A stretch of DNA of 13,537 bases from Tannerella sp. (lineage in GTDB: Bacteria; Bacteroidota; Bacteroidia; Bacteroidales; Tannerellaceae). The translations under genes and the position numbers were made by a program. The stretch lies in assembly GCA_031260095.1 (NCBI GenBank), contig JAIRKN010000133.1:1-13537 (forward strand). The letters run 5' to 3'. This document shows, piece after piece, positions 1 through 8,009 of this stretch (within the stretch, counting starts at the first letter, position 1; each line of letters starts with the position of its first letter). The notes beneath the pieces are model-generated. The model made no database searches. It was not told the origin of the DNA and worked only from the letters and a program-made list of their open reading frames with translations.

Positions 1-424
1 TGAATGCTCCGGCGTTGTCGGCTTTCACTCCGGTGACCACCGAAACGGGAATAGGTACCTCCTGCAAAGTTTCTCTCTGCCGCCGGGCAGTGACGACAAC
101 TTCATTCAGCAGGTTGAAATCCTCCTCCAGTTCAATGTTCAGCAGATCCGGAATTTCGTAAACGACTATTTCCTGTTTTTTGTATCCGATGAAACCGGCT
201 TGAATGATTGCCGGAAGAGCAGGAAGGTTGAGCGTAAATTCGCCTTCCCTTCCGGTTACTGCACCGGTCGTTGCCCGGTCGTCTTTGATGAATACGCTTG
301 CTCCGGCGAGTGCTTCATTCGTCCGACTGTCCACGATTTTCCCTCGTAGGGTTTGTGCAGATATAACGCCCGAAAAACTTTCCGCTATCAGCAGAATGGC
401 GAACAAATAGATAACCTTTTTCAT
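1..424 (-). CDS. TonB-dependent outer-membrane receptor, N-terminal part (cut by window edge)
   Basis: About 141 residues are visible; the rest lies beyond base 1. Residues 1-23 form a signal peptide (MKKVIYLFAILLIAESFSG, cleavage probably after ISA). Residues about 24-100 are a carboxypeptidase-regulatory-like beta-sandwich of the kind that precedes many Bacteroidetes TonB receptors (LRGKIVDSRTNEALAGASV, then GEFTLNLP and GFIGYKKQEI). A TonB-box/plug junction follows: NEVVVTARRQRETLQEVPIP, then VSVV. This plug start resembles iron or siderophore receptors more than SusC glycan importers, but the barrel is not visible, so the substrate is inferred weakly. The protein would sit in the outer membrane and import a ligand using TonB energy. 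The ATG at 422-424 is chosen because it gives a clean signal peptide and lies 30 bases downstream of an exact -7 promoter element. No partner gene is visible upstream. Confidence 0.9.
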   Translation of the reverse strand, partial: MKKVIYLFAILLIAESFSGVISAQTLRGKIVDSRTNEALAGASVFIKDDRATTGAVTGREGEFTLNLPALPAIIQAGFIGYKKQEIVVYEIPDLLNIELEEDFNLLNEVVVTARRQRETLQEVPIPVSVVTGVKADNAGAF

Positions 425-453
425 GTTTGATAATTTTTAATTGTTAGACAAGG

Positions 454-485
454 CAAAAGTAATATCCCGCTGTGCTGAACACAAT
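454..485 (-). promoter_or_regulatory. Promoter of the TonB-dependent receptor
   Basis: Read on the minus strand, TACTTTTG at 454-461 matches the Bacteroidetes -7 consensus TAnnTTTG exactly. A TTG within ATTGTG (480-485) lies 20 bases upstream, which fits the usual -33 spacing. The receptor's ATG is 30 bases downstream of the -7 element. Confidence 0.6.
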
Positions 486-875
486 CCCATATTTATGGTA
501 TTTTGACGTATCCGGGACAGTTTTAAAAGAGGCTGCCCCCTCAAAGGGGCTTATGGTAATCGGAAAAGCGCACCCTCTTCCGTATTAATTGTCAGCCCGG
601 ATTGCTTCGTTCCTTACAACAGAACTGTCGCAACAGCATGGAAACAATCGCCGCCACGCCCGGACAGGCTTCAAACAACTTCTTTAACAGAACTGAAAAC
701 CAATAGTGCACTTCGTTACGCAAGGAAGTGAATCAGATCGTTAAAAATTTCATGATAACACTTTTTTTAAAATTAAACATTTAATTAAATCGCTATTATT
801 CAAAGAAGCATCAACTGCGGATTTAATGAATAACATCCTATTTGTTAAATCTGTAGCTGCTGACGGCATTTCTGA

Positions 876-959
876 ATGCGCGGCAGCAAATACGCAGTTG
901 CGGCAAGAGTGTTTAAAATTCTCGGCGGCAAATCCGCAACCGCGACAAGCAGGTTGAAA
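876..959. repeat. Two-unit imperfect 42-bp direct repeat
   Basis: Units 876-917 and 918-959 agree at 30 of 42 bases when aligned without gaps. In one minus-strand frame both units encode a similar 14-residue pattern: FQPACRGCGFAAEN and FKHSCRNCVFAAAH, each with a CxxC pair and a FAA motif. Because the unit length is a multiple of three and the CxxC survives in both copies, the repeat may once have been coding. No convincing intact gene contains it. Confidence 0.5.
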
Positions 960-1331
960 CAACGCAGCCGGGAATCGGAAACGGATGTACCTCCACCGCA
1001 GAAAGGGGTGACGACGAAGCGTCAACCGGCGAAATGCATTTCGCCGAAACGGACGGAACAGCGCTGGTCGGTCTGGGATGTTTCAAAAGCCTGAAATCGT
1101 CGTCCTCGCGAGATCCGATATTTTTCAAACAAACAAGGGAAAATGACAAAATCGTCATTGCGTACACACAGCATAACAAATGGTTATATCCCGGAATGCC
1201 CCAAAGTAATCTACAACTATGTCATGTGGTTTCATCCGGGATCCGGAGGCGCGGGATATACAGGCGCACGGAACGGGATAGCGGGGGCCATGGTAAGAAT
1301 TGGAAAATCCGTTTGCACGGAATCTGGTATT

Positions 1332-2195
1332 TCAACTGTTATAGATGGTCTTATTTTGTTTTGCCAGTTCAATCATTTTGTGAAACAGGGCATTCGCATC
1401 CGCTACAAAAAAGTCACTTCCCCGTATTCTGTATGGGGTAAAGATATTTTCGGGAACATGTTTTTTCAGAAATCCGGGGACATTTCTTTTTTGAATATTC
1501 CGGTGAGCCGCTAAGGTTTCAACCTCTATGACTTCTCCCGTGGAAAGCTTAACCTTCCCGAAATATGACTGAGAGGTACGGGTTTGCATTGGAAAATCTT
1601 TCTTCATAACATCTTCCGGACAATGTACAAATGACAGAAAATTAGCATTCACTCCAATCCCTATTATCCTGGCGTCGAATTTCAACATTTTATAATAAGG
1701 ACTTGATTCTCCGCAGGGATAAATGGAGCGGTCATGACCGGCAATGATCTCTTTCGCATTTTTCCCTATGGCAACAATTGAGTTTATCGGATGTATACTT
1801 CTCTCCGCCTCAGGGCGCCTCCTTGCCAGTTCGGGCAATAAGCCCAAGACGCCACGCGAATGTTTTATATCAAAAAGATTATGATCATCCTGAAGGTAAT
1901 CTTCGGCCCGGATATGAATATGCCATGACGGAAAAATAAGAGTCCCTTCCACTCCCACTATATCCATCAGAATATCTAAAACACAAAAGGGAGAAAATTT
2001 TATGTTTAAAAAGTCCATGGAACTGTGGATAAACAAAGTATCCCCTCTTTTCACCCCCAGTTTCTGTGCGAGGACGTTCCTGAAATCCTCCTCCGTCATT
2101 GGTGCATAAAGTTTCTGGCAACCAAGCCGGTATTTATATCTTAATTTTTTTACTTTATCCTCAGGAAGTAGTTTATGAATTATTTTTTTTATCAT
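1332..2195 (-). CDS. AAC(3)-family (antibiotic_NAT fold) N-acetyltransferase
   Basis: 287 residues, a usual length for the family. Members transfer an acetyl group from acetyl-CoA to an amine, classically the 3-amino group of aminoglycosides, but many chromosomal members act on other amino sugars or metabolites. Visible family motifs: HSSMDFL (57-63), GTLIFPS (84-90), SIHPINSI (133-140), YPCGESSPYY (159-168), and the HxxE pair H191-E194 in FVHCPED, which corresponds to the catalytic-site region of AAC(3) enzymes. There is no signal peptide, so it should be cytosolic. Its ATG overlaps the stop codon of the upstream deacetylase gene by 4 bases, implying translational coupling in one operon. That context favours a cell-envelope sugar as substrate over an antibiotic, but this is inference; an aminoglycoside resistance role is not supported by context. 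Confidence 0.85.
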   Translation of the reverse strand: MIKKIIHKLLPEDKVKKLRYKYRLGCQKLYAPMTEEDFRNVLAQKLGVKRGDTLFIHSSMDFLNIKFSPFCVLDILMDIVGVEGTLIFPSWHIHIRAEDYLQDDHNLFDIKHSRGVLGLLPELARRRPEAERSIHPINSIVAIGKNAKEIIAGHDRSIYPCGESSPYYKMLKFDARIIGIGVNANFLSFVHCPEDVMKKDFPMQTRTSQSYFGKVKLSTGEVIEVETLAAHRNIQKRNVPGFLKKHVPENIFTPYRIRGSDFFVADANALFHKMIELAKQNKTIYNS

Positions 2196-3244
2196 ATTGT
2201 TTTGGAATTAAAGAGGGAGAATGTAGTAAATTCCACCTCCGGATATAATTTTTGAACGGAAGAAATAAACCTGTCCATTAATTCGAAAGAGTAATCACCC
2301 ATACTTTTCGGATGAGAAATCGCGCTAAACATGATCTCTTCCGATTTATTTTCATATTTCCGAATTTGGTGCCCGACAATCTGCAACAAATAATCAAGGG
2401 ATAAGGTATGATTATCAAATGAAAGCATCCTTGAAGATAAAAGCATTTTTATTTTTGAAATCAAATCGACCTGATGATGATCATGAATCATTCTTCCCCT
2501 GTTCTCCACAGCCCTGAATGCATATTTCTTCAATTTAAACCGGGTCGGCGCTTCAAATGGAGTCTTGGGAATCGTAGCGATCGGTATTTCCAGTATACCT
2601 GCTTTACCGGACAACGCAGAATGATAATCCTCCGGGTTTACCGTCCAGTTGGGCACATCCGGCAATTTACGAAAATCAATTTCCGATATCCCGGATCTGA
2701 AATAATAACCTTTGGCCATAGAACTATCATAACAAATGCCCTGATCATACAAGCTATGAAATATCTGACGCGAATCAGGATAAATGTTATACCCTCCGGC
2801 ACGAAATGCAAGGCATTGATAGTTTTTGTCTACCGGCATACATATATCTTTCAGTTTTTCGACTGACAATTCTATAATACCCGGTATTCCTCCATACGCT
2901 GCATGATCTTTAAAATCAGATAAAGCAAAATCTTCCGAAGGTAGAAAAGCGGCCCCGTCATATTGCGTTGTCAACCAATGCGGATGAATATGTAACTGCA
3001 CATCATGACCTGCCCGGACAGCATATTGCAACTGATCTTTGTACGGAAGATAAAAAGACTTCTCATCCCATTCTTTAAACCTGTACGCACAAAGAATATC
3101 CGAAAACAAAGTTACTTTAATCCCATATCTATCCGCAATATCCAGAATCTTTTGGGTCGGATCGAATAATGCCTTCTTATAAGAAGCGTTTAATCCGCCG
3201 AGTGGCAATTCATGATCAAAAGTAAGAAACAGCTTTATTTTCAT
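2192..3244 (-). CDS. NodB-like polysaccharide deacetylase family protein
   Basis: 350 residues from the ATG at 3242-3244. Carbohydrate esterase 4-like motifs are visible: LTFDHE (7-12, the acidic motif 1 with DH in place of the common DD), a His-rich motif 2 HIHPHW (85-90), FRAGGYNIYPD (147-157) as motif 3, CYDSSMAKG (171-179) and a late SHPKSMG motif. Such enzymes remove N- or O-acetyl groups from sugars using a metal held by Asp and two His. No signal peptide is seen, so it probably acts on a cytosolic or lipid-linked precursor. The chosen start lies one base after the stop of the upstream gene; an ATG three codons earlier (3251-3253), overlapping that stop, is a possible alternative. Earlier in-frame starts would run deep into the upstream gene. 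It overlaps the acetyltransferase gene downstream by 4 bases. Confidence 0.85.
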   Translation of the reverse strand: MKIKLFLTFDHELPLGGLNASYKKALFDPTQKILDIADRYGIKVTLFSDILCAYRFKEWDEKSFYLPYKDQLQYAVRAGHDVQLHIHPHWLTTQYDGAAFLPSEDFALSDFKDHAAYGGIPGIIELSVEKLKDICMPVDKNYQCLAFRAGGYNIYPDSRQIFHSLYDQGICYDSSMAKGYYFRSGISEIDFRKLPDVPNWTVNPEDYHSALSGKAGILEIPIATIPKTPFEAPTRFKLKKYAFRAVENRGRMIHDHHQVDLISKIKMLLSSRMLSFDNHTLSLDYLLQIVGHQIRKYENKSEEIMFSAISHPKSMGDYSFELMDRFISSVQKLYPEVEFTTFSLFNSKTI

Positions 3245-3245
3245 A

Positions 3246-3575
3246 TTACTCATCCGAACGGGGACCGACAAAGGAAGTATAAACCAGAAGCAAGGCAGAT
3301 ATAAGGAGGAAGATAACCCACTCCATCCGCCCGCGGAACATAAACACGGAGGAGGCAATCATGGATATCCCGGCCAAGACATTGATGCGATGAAGGCGGC
3401 GACGGCGAAAACCGAGATCTTTATAGGGAATGGTCATGAAACAGACCGTTATGCCGGCAGCTCCGACGGCAAAGAGATACGGTGCATGTATCCAATGCGT
3501 AATATAAAGCGTCGCACCGGCAAGCACCAGCGCACCGGAAAACATAAATATATAATTTCGTACCAGCTGATTCAT
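3246..3575 (-). CDS. Small four-helix integral membrane protein, function unknown
   Basis: 109 residues with four likely membrane segments: about 8-29, 33-49, 64-80 and 85-103. Between helices 2 and 3 lies a basic loop with FRRRRLHR, which by the positive-inside rule should face the cytoplasm. I do not recognise a named family. Its ATG overlaps the stop of the FtsB/DivIC-like gene by 4 bases (3572-3575), and its stop is one base before the chosen start of the deacetylase gene, so it is the middle of a translationally coupled operon. Context hints at a role in the cell envelope or division, but nothing in the sequence shows it. Confidence 0.8.
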   Translation of the reverse strand: MNQLVRNYIFMFSGALVLAGATLYITHWIHAPYLFAVGAAGITVCFMTIPYKDLGFRRRRLHRINVLAGISMIASSVFMFRGRMEWVIFLLISALLLVYTSFVGPRSDE

Positions 3576-3874
3576 TCTTCTACGATAAACAGATCTTCTT
3601 CTTCTTTTTTCATCAGATATTCCTCACGGGCAAACTGTTCAAGTCCGGCCTTATCGGTCTGTAACTCCAGTATCTTTTTCCTGTTCTGTTCTATCTCTTT
3701 TTTATAACGCTTTATCTCGTTTTCCAGCGTACGGATCTTTTCATCATACCGGTAACGGTTATATAAATTACTGTCTCCGATAAAAAAAGTGACGGCGAGA
3801 AAAAGAATCGTGACTAACCAGTATTTGTTCAGTCCTGCCAGATATTTCTTATAAAAATCAATCAATCGAAACAT
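3572..3874 (-). CDS. FtsB/DivIC-type septum formation initiator family protein
   Basis: 100 residues: a short cytoplasmic N-terminus, one membrane segment (KYWLVTILFLAVTFFIG, about residues 18-34), then a periplasmic coiled coil rich in Lys, Glu and Leu. It ends with the family signature REEYLMKKEEEDLFIVEE, close to the usual REEY.M.+.GE. pattern. FtsB/DivIC proteins bridge FtsL and FtsQ-type proteins in the divisome. The ATG at 3872-3874 is chosen because it gives the standard short N-terminus; an earlier in-frame start at 3928 would overlap the divergent dnaX promoter region. It is the first gene of a run of four coupled genes. Confidence 0.88.
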   Translation of the reverse strand: MFRLIDFYKKYLAGLNKYWLVTILFLAVTFFIGDSNLYNRYRYDEKIRTLENEIKRYKKEIEQNRKKILELQTDKAGLEQFAREEYLMKKEEEDLFIVEE

Positions 3875-3892
3875 ATCAAAAAAGAGTTTGTG

Positions 3893-3900
3893 CAAAAGTA
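3893..3900 (-). promoter_or_regulatory. -7 element for the FtsB/DivIC-like operon
   Basis: Minus-strand TACTTTTG is an exact TAnnTTTG match, 18 bases upstream of the start codon at 3874. A TTTG (3926-3929 read on the minus strand) lies 25 bases upstream, somewhat longer than the usual 19-21 spacing. Confidence 0.5.
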
Positions 3901-3913
3901 GAAAAAATATTCC

Positions 3914-3921
3914 TATATTTG
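3914..3921 (+). promoter_or_regulatory. -7 element for dnaX
   Basis: TATATTTG is an exact TAnnTTTG match, 20 bases upstream of the dnaX ATG. A TTTG at 3887-3890 lies 23 bases upstream, slightly longer than usual. It is only 13 bases from the opposite-facing -7 element at 3893-3900. Confidence 0.55.
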
Positions 3922-3941
3922 CAGTCAAAGTTGAAAATTTA

Positions 3942-5723
3942 ATGGAAGATTATATCGTATCGGCACGGAAATACAGACCTTCGACATTCAAAAGCGTCGT
4001 CGGACAAAAGTCATTGACAACCACATTGAAGAATGCGATTCAAAGCGGTAAACTGGCACATGCCTATCTGTTCTGCGGTCCGCGCGGGGTGGGTAAGACT
4101 TCGTGCGCACGCATCTTTGCCAAGACGATCAATTGCCTGAACCCGGCGCCCGGCGGTGAAGCCTGTAATGAATGTGAATCCTGCCGCTCATTCAACGAAC
4201 AACGTTCGTTCAATATCCATGAACTTGACGCAGCATCGAATAATTCGGTCGACGATATCCGTTCGCTGACGGAACAGGTACGCATCCCGCCTCAACTGGG
4301 CAGATACAAAGTATACATCATCGACGAGGTGCACATGCTTAGCGCCTCAGCGTTCAATGCTTTCCTCAAAACACTGGAAGAGCCTCCGCATCACGCCCTG
4401 TTCATACTCGCCACAACAGAAAAACAGAAGATCCTCCCGACCATACTTTCACGATGCCAGATCTATGATTTTTCGCGTATCACGATAGAAGATATGGTGG
4501 AACATCTGCAATACGTAGCGTCGTCCGAAAAGATTACCGCAGAACCGGAGGCGCTGAACGTGATTGCGCAAAAAGCGGATGGCGGTATGCGTGACGCTTT
4601 ATCCATCTTCGACCAGGTGGTCAGTTTTACGGATGGCAACATCACCTATAAAGCAGTCATTGATAACCTGAACGTACTGGATTACGAGTATTATTTCCGT
4701 ATTACCGACGCGATACTGAAAGGCGACGTTCGTTCCGGTCTGCTTATCCTGAACGAAATCCTGGAAAGAGGTTTTGACGGGCAAAATATTATTACCGGAC
4801 TGACGACACATTTCCGGGATCTGCTGGTCTGCAAGGATGAAGCGACCCTTATCCTTTTCGAAGTAGGGGCCTCCATACGCGAACGTTACAAAGAGATGGC
4901 AAAACAATGTTCCGACTCGTTTCTTTTCAAAGCGATCGAACGGTCCAATCAATGTGATCTCGATTACCGGAACAGCCGTAACAAACGGTTATTACTGGAA
5001 CTGACACTCATACAATTATGCCAGCTGATCGTAGATCCTTCGGAAGAGGACGATAAAAAAAAAACGTTGATCCGGCCGATCACTGATCCGCAACAAACAA
5101 CAACCGCTCAGAACGCATCTGTAGATACGCAACAAAATAGTCCTCCCGTAACATCCCACGTACCGGCTCATCCGCAACATTCCGCTTCAATCGCCACGTC
5201 TTATTCGGGAGAAGCAGCAAAACATATCCATGAAATCAAACCCCAACAGACAGATACATCTAAAATATCAAATATCCGTCGAACGTCTTTAAAAGATCTG
5301 GGCAAAGAAAAAGAGAAAACACCGCAATCGGTATACACATCACAAATGCCGGATGCTAAAAATGATTTTTCACAGGATGATCTGTTAAAATACTGGATTG
5401 AATATGCAGAAAGCCTGACTATCGAAAAAATACACCTGAAGAATACATTAATGAACTGTAAGCCTTCATTGAAAGATAATTATTCGATAGAAGTGTCGGT
5501 CTACAACCCAAGTCAGAAAGATGAAATATTTGATAACAGCGCGGATATTTTAGGCCATTTGTGCAGCAAACTCCATAACAGCCGGATAAAAATGAATATC
5601 CGCATCATCGAAAAAGATGAAAAAGAGATCATTTATACTCCTATGGAAAAATATAATTACCTGATAAAAAAGAATCCCAACCTTGAAAAGTTAAAGAGTC
5701 TCTTGAATCTGACGATCGAATAA
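3942..5723 (+). CDS. dnaX: DNA polymerase III subunit gamma/tau (clamp loader)
   Basis: 593 residues. An ATPase of the clamp loader that places the sliding clamp on primed DNA. Visible: an N-terminal VSARKYRPSTF, Walker A GPRGVGKT (46-53), a zinc site with C65, C75, C78 and C81, Walker B IIDEVH (126-131), sensor 1 ATTE (157-160) and the Arg finger in SRC (170-172). The lid and collar domains run to about residue 368. A low-complexity linker rich in Gln, Thr, Pro and His covers about 375-470, and a C-terminal tau-like domain follows (about 480-593). The ATG at 3942 gives the conserved N-terminus; an in-frame TTG upstream overlaps the promoter. Odd feature: ten consecutive A bases at 5055-5064 (codons 372-375), where a shift into either other frame stops within eight codons, so a short gamma-like form is possible. 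It converges on der, 56 bases away. Confidence 0.97.
   Translation: MEDYIVSARKYRPSTFKSVVGQKSLTTTLKNAIQSGKLAHAYLFCGPRGVGKTSCARIFAKTINCLNPAPGGEACNECESCRSFNEQRSFNIHELDAASNNSVDDIRSLTEQVRIPPQLGRYKVYIIDEVHMLSASAFNAFLKTLEEPPHHALFILATTEKQKILPTILSRCQIYDFSRITIEDMVEHLQYVASSEKITAEPEALNVIAQKADGGMRDALSIFDQVVSFTDGNITYKAVIDNLNVLDYEYYFRITDAILKGDVRSGLLILNEILERGFDGQNIITGLTTHFRDLLVCKDEATLILFEVGASIRERYKEMAKQCSDSFLFKAIERSNQCDLDYRNSRNKRLLLELTLIQLCQLIVDPSEEDDKKKTLIRPITDPQQTTTAQNASVDTQQNSPPVTSHVPAHPQHSASIATSYSGEAAKHIHEIKPQQTDTSKISNIRRTSLKDLGKEKEKTPQSVYTSQMPDAKNDFSQDDLLKYWIEYAESLTIEKIHLKNTLMNCKPSLKDNYSIEVSVYNPSQKDEIFDNSADILGHLCSKLHNSRIKMNIRIIEKDEKEIIYTPMEKYNYLIKKNPNLEKLKSLLNLTIE
5055..5064 (+). promoter_or_regulatory. 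dnaX: A10 tract in dnaX, candidate slippage site
   Basis: Ten A bases sit where the collar domain meets the linker. In the normal frame they encode KKK and the first base of T. A -1 shift, or one extra A in the transcript, reads N-V-D-P-A-D-H then TGA (5084-5086), giving about 381 residues. A +1 shift, or one A fewer, reads R then TGA (5068-5070), giving about 375 residues. A purine-rich GGAAGAGGA (5042-5050) lies just upstream. Whether slippage happens is inference. Confidence 0.5.
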
Positions 5724-5779
5724 CCATACGCATCTCCCTCAACAATACGGCCCTATTCTTTCAACCGCCATATTGGGGA

Positions 5780-7093
5780 TTATTTTTCTCTCATAAAAAC
5801 CTGTATCGGCGTACCGCTGAAATCCCAGTTTTCCCGTATTTTATTCTCTAAGAAACGACGGTACGGTTCTTTTACCCATTGCGGAAGATTACAGAAAAAA
5901 ACGAATGAGGGAATATTACTTTCCGGCAATTGTGTGATGTATTTTATTTTTATGTATTTGCCTTTGGTAGCAGGAGGAGGTGTATTTTCGATAAGCGGAA
6001 GCATCACTTCATTGAGTTTTGCCGTCGAAACACGCCGATGACGGTTGTCATAGATCTCTTTTGTTTTTTCAAGCGCCTTAAAGATCCGTTGTTTGGTCAA
6101 TGCCGATATAAACAATACCGGAAAGTCCGTGAACGGCGCAAAACGCTCCCGAATCGCATGGACAAAAGTCTTAATCGCAATCTGGGATTTATCTTCTACC
6201 AGATCCCATTTATTGACACAAACCAGAAGTCCTTTTTTATTTTTCTGAATGATAGAAAAGATATTCAGGTCCTGACTTTCTATTCCGCGTGTGGCATCCA
6301 ACATCAACACACATACATCCGAATTTTCAATCGCCCTGATAGAACGTATCACAGAATAATACTCAAGATCTTCGTTCACTTTCCCCTTCTTACGTATGCC
6401 GGCGGTATCGACCAGATAGAAGTTCAGCCCGAATTTGTTATATTTTGTATAAATAGAATCGCGCGTCGTTCCGGCAATATCCGTTACAATATGACGCTCT
6501 TCCCCGATAAAGGCATTGACCAGGGAGGATTTCCCTGCATTGGGCCGTCCGACAATCGCGATACACGGAAGCTGTTCTTCCGGTTTTTCTTCTTTCTCCG
6601 ACGGCAACACTTCCACTATACGATCCAGCAAATCACCCGTACAGGATCCGTTTATGGCCGAAATGCAATACGGATCGCCAAGCCCCAGACGATAAAACTC
6701 CGCAGCAAGCGCATGTAGATCGTAATTATCGGCTTTATTGACAACCAGTACAACCGGTTTGTTACTACGTCGCAGCATCCGGGCCACTTCGTCGTCCAGA
6801 TCTGTAACGCCCGTCAATACATCTACCGTAAAAAGAATCACATCCGCTTCTTCGATAGCAATCTGTACCTGCTTATTGATCTCGCCTTCAAACACATTTT
6901 CCGAGTTTACCACCCATCCTCCCGTATCAATAAGCGAAAACTCACGTCCGATCCAATCCACTTTACCATACTGCCGGTCGCGCGTCGTACCCGCCTCTTC
7001 ATTGACTATTGCCCGGCGCGATTGTGTCAGGCGATTGAACAAAGTAGACTTACCGACATTGGGCCGTCCTACGATTGCTACTACATTTCCCAC
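5780..7093 (-). CDS. der: Ribosome biogenesis GTPase Der (EngA)
   Basis: 437 residues, normal for Der. Two GTPase domains in tandem: the first has G1 GRPNVGKS (9-16), G3 DTGG (56-59) and G4 NKAD (119-122); the second has G1 GRPNAGKSS (182-190), then DTAG and NKWD. A C-terminal KH-like domain follows ([12 protein letters not shown] near residue 400), ending in FMREK. Der helps mature the 50S ribosomal subunit. The start codon is GTG at 7091-7093, one base after the era stop codon; it gives the standard [16 protein letters not shown] beginning. No strong ribosome binding site is seen, as is common in this phylum. It is the last gene of its operon and converges with dnaX. Confidence 0.97.
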   Translation of the reverse strand: MGNVVAIVGRPNVGKSTLFNRLTQSRRAIVNEEAGTTRDRQYGKVDWIGREFSLIDTGGWVVNSENVFEGEINKQVQIAIEEADVILFTVDVLTGVTDLDDEVARMLRRSNKPVVLVVNKADNYDLHALAAEFYRLGLGDPYCISAINGSCTGDLLDRIVEVLPSEKEEKPEEQLPCIAIVGRPNAGKSSLVNAFIGEERHIVTDIAGTTRDSIYTKYNKFGLNFYLVDTAGIRKKGKVNEDLEYYSVIRSIRAIENSDVCVLMLDATRGIESQDLNIFSIIQKNKKGLLVCVNKWDLVEDKSQIAIKTFVHAIRERFAPFTDFPVLFISALTKQRIFKALEKTKEIYDNRHRRVSTAKLNEVMLPLIENTPPPATKGKYIKIKYITQLPESNIPSFVFFCNLPQWVKEPYRRFLENKIRENWDFSGTPIQVFMREK

Positions 7094-7094
7094 G

Positions 7095-8009
7095 TTATTT
7101 AATATTTAGTGATGAATCGTTCATTTGATATCCAAACATACGCAACATATTATCACGGTTACGCCAGTCAGACTCTACTTTTACAAACATTTCAAGAAAA
7201 ACCTTCTTGCCGAAGAATCTTTCCAGATCCTTACGCGCCATTATCCCGACCTTCTTCAGCGCCTGTCCCCGGTGACCTATAATAATCCCTTTCTGGGAAT
7301 CACGCTCAACAATAATCAACGATTTGATATGAATATTCTTTTCTTCTTCTACAAACTGTTCCACTGCGACTTCTACGGAATACGGGATTTCCTTCTGATA
7401 ATAAAGAAGAATCTTCTCACGTATGATTTCCGTCACAAAAAAACGTGCGGGACGATCTGTCAACACATCTTTCTCGAAATACGGCGGCGAAGGTGGTATC
7501 AGTTCCTCTACACGCTTACGCACCACGTCGACATTGAAATTAGCCTGTGCCGATATCGGATATATTTCCGCCTTAGGCAACCGTTCATGCCACTTCCCAA
7601 CCAACCCTTCCAGTTCTTTCTGGGTCGTCAGGTCCACTTTATTAATAAGTAGCAAAACAGGACATTCCGCGTTTTGAACACGATGCAGAAAAGCTTCATT
7701 TTTATCGGTTTTCTCAACTACATCCGTCACATATAGTAATACATCCGCATCTCCCAAAGCCGATTTTGAAAAATTGAGCATTGATTCCTGTAGTTTATAA
7801 TTCGGATGCAATACGCCCGGAGTATCGGAATAGACGATCTGCATGGTTTCGGTATTGACGATGCCCATAATGCGATGCCTCGTCGTCTGCGCCTTGAACG
7901 TAATAATTGATATACGTTCGCCGACCAGACGATTCATCAACGTTGATTTGCCGACATTGGGATTTCCTACAATATTGACAAAACCGGATTTATGTATCGC
8001 TTCCGTCAT
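7095..8009 (-). CDS. era: GTPase Era
   Basis: 304 residues, normal length. Era binds GTP and the 3' end of 16S rRNA during 30S subunit assembly. Visible: G1 GNPNVGKS (15-22), the switch region with [13 protein letters not shown] (38-50), G3 DTPG (62-65), G4 NKVD (123-126) and a C-terminal KH domain with the [15 protein letters not shown] loop. The ATG at 8007-8009 lies inside the end of fabH, so the genes overlap by 20 bases, and its stop is one base before the der GTG. The tight packing implies co-expression of both ribosome-assembly GTPases with fabH. Confidence 0.97.
   Translation of the reverse strand: MTEAIHKSGFVNIVGNPNVGKSTLMNRLVGERISIITFKAQTTRHRIMGIVNTETMQIVYSDTPGVLHPNYKLQESMLNFSKSALGDADVLLYVTDVVEKTDKNEAFLHRVQNAECPVLLLINKVDLTTQKELEGLVGKWHERLPKAEIYPISAQANFNVDVVRKRVEELIPPSPPYFEKDVLTDRPARFFVTEIIREKILLYYQKEIPYSVEVAVEQFVEEEKNIHIKSLIIVERDSQKGIIIGHRGQALKKVGIMARKDLERFFGKKVFLEMFVKVESDWRNRDNMLRMFGYQMNDSSLNIK

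Larger units (their letters stand above)
425..1331. other. Long region without a convincing gene
   Basis: About 900 bases separate the receptor from the AAC(3)-like gene. The promoter just upstream of the receptor is listed separately. Reading frames here are short, have no recognisable domains and lack a good promoter or start context. At 527-579 a small hairpin (CCCCT/AGGGG, loop CAA, 537-549) is enclosed by a 6-bp pair AAGAGG (527-532) and CCTCTT (574-579). At 876-959 there is a two-unit 42-bp repeat (listed separately). The region could hold a small RNA or the decayed remains of a gene; the sequence alone does not decide. Confidence 0.5.

Noticed and set aside
750..1179. Minus-strand frames of 88-91 codons in the long intergenic region
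   Set aside because: They overlap each other in different frames, lack a start context, and show no family motif beyond the short CxxC repeat, which is reported separately.
1034..1514. Overlapping plus-strand frames of 123-135 codons upstream of and into the AAC(3)-like gene end
   Set aside because: No recognisable domain, odd composition (runs of Gly, Arg and His), no TAnnTTTG promoter nearby, and their 3' parts run antisense through the acetyltransferase gene.
1332..2195. Acquired aminoglycoside resistance gene
   Set aside because: The family matches AAC(3), but the gene is translationally coupled to a deacetylase in a chromosomal operon, with no mobile-element signs nearby.
5724..5779. 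Terminator between convergent dnaX and der
   Set aside because: Only a weak, bulged pairing (CCCTAT with ATATTGGGG) is visible, not enough for a call.
5930..7652. Long plus-strand frames opposite der and era (for example 262 and 175 codons)
   Set aside because: They are antisense shadows of well-supported GTPase genes and encode no recognisable domain.
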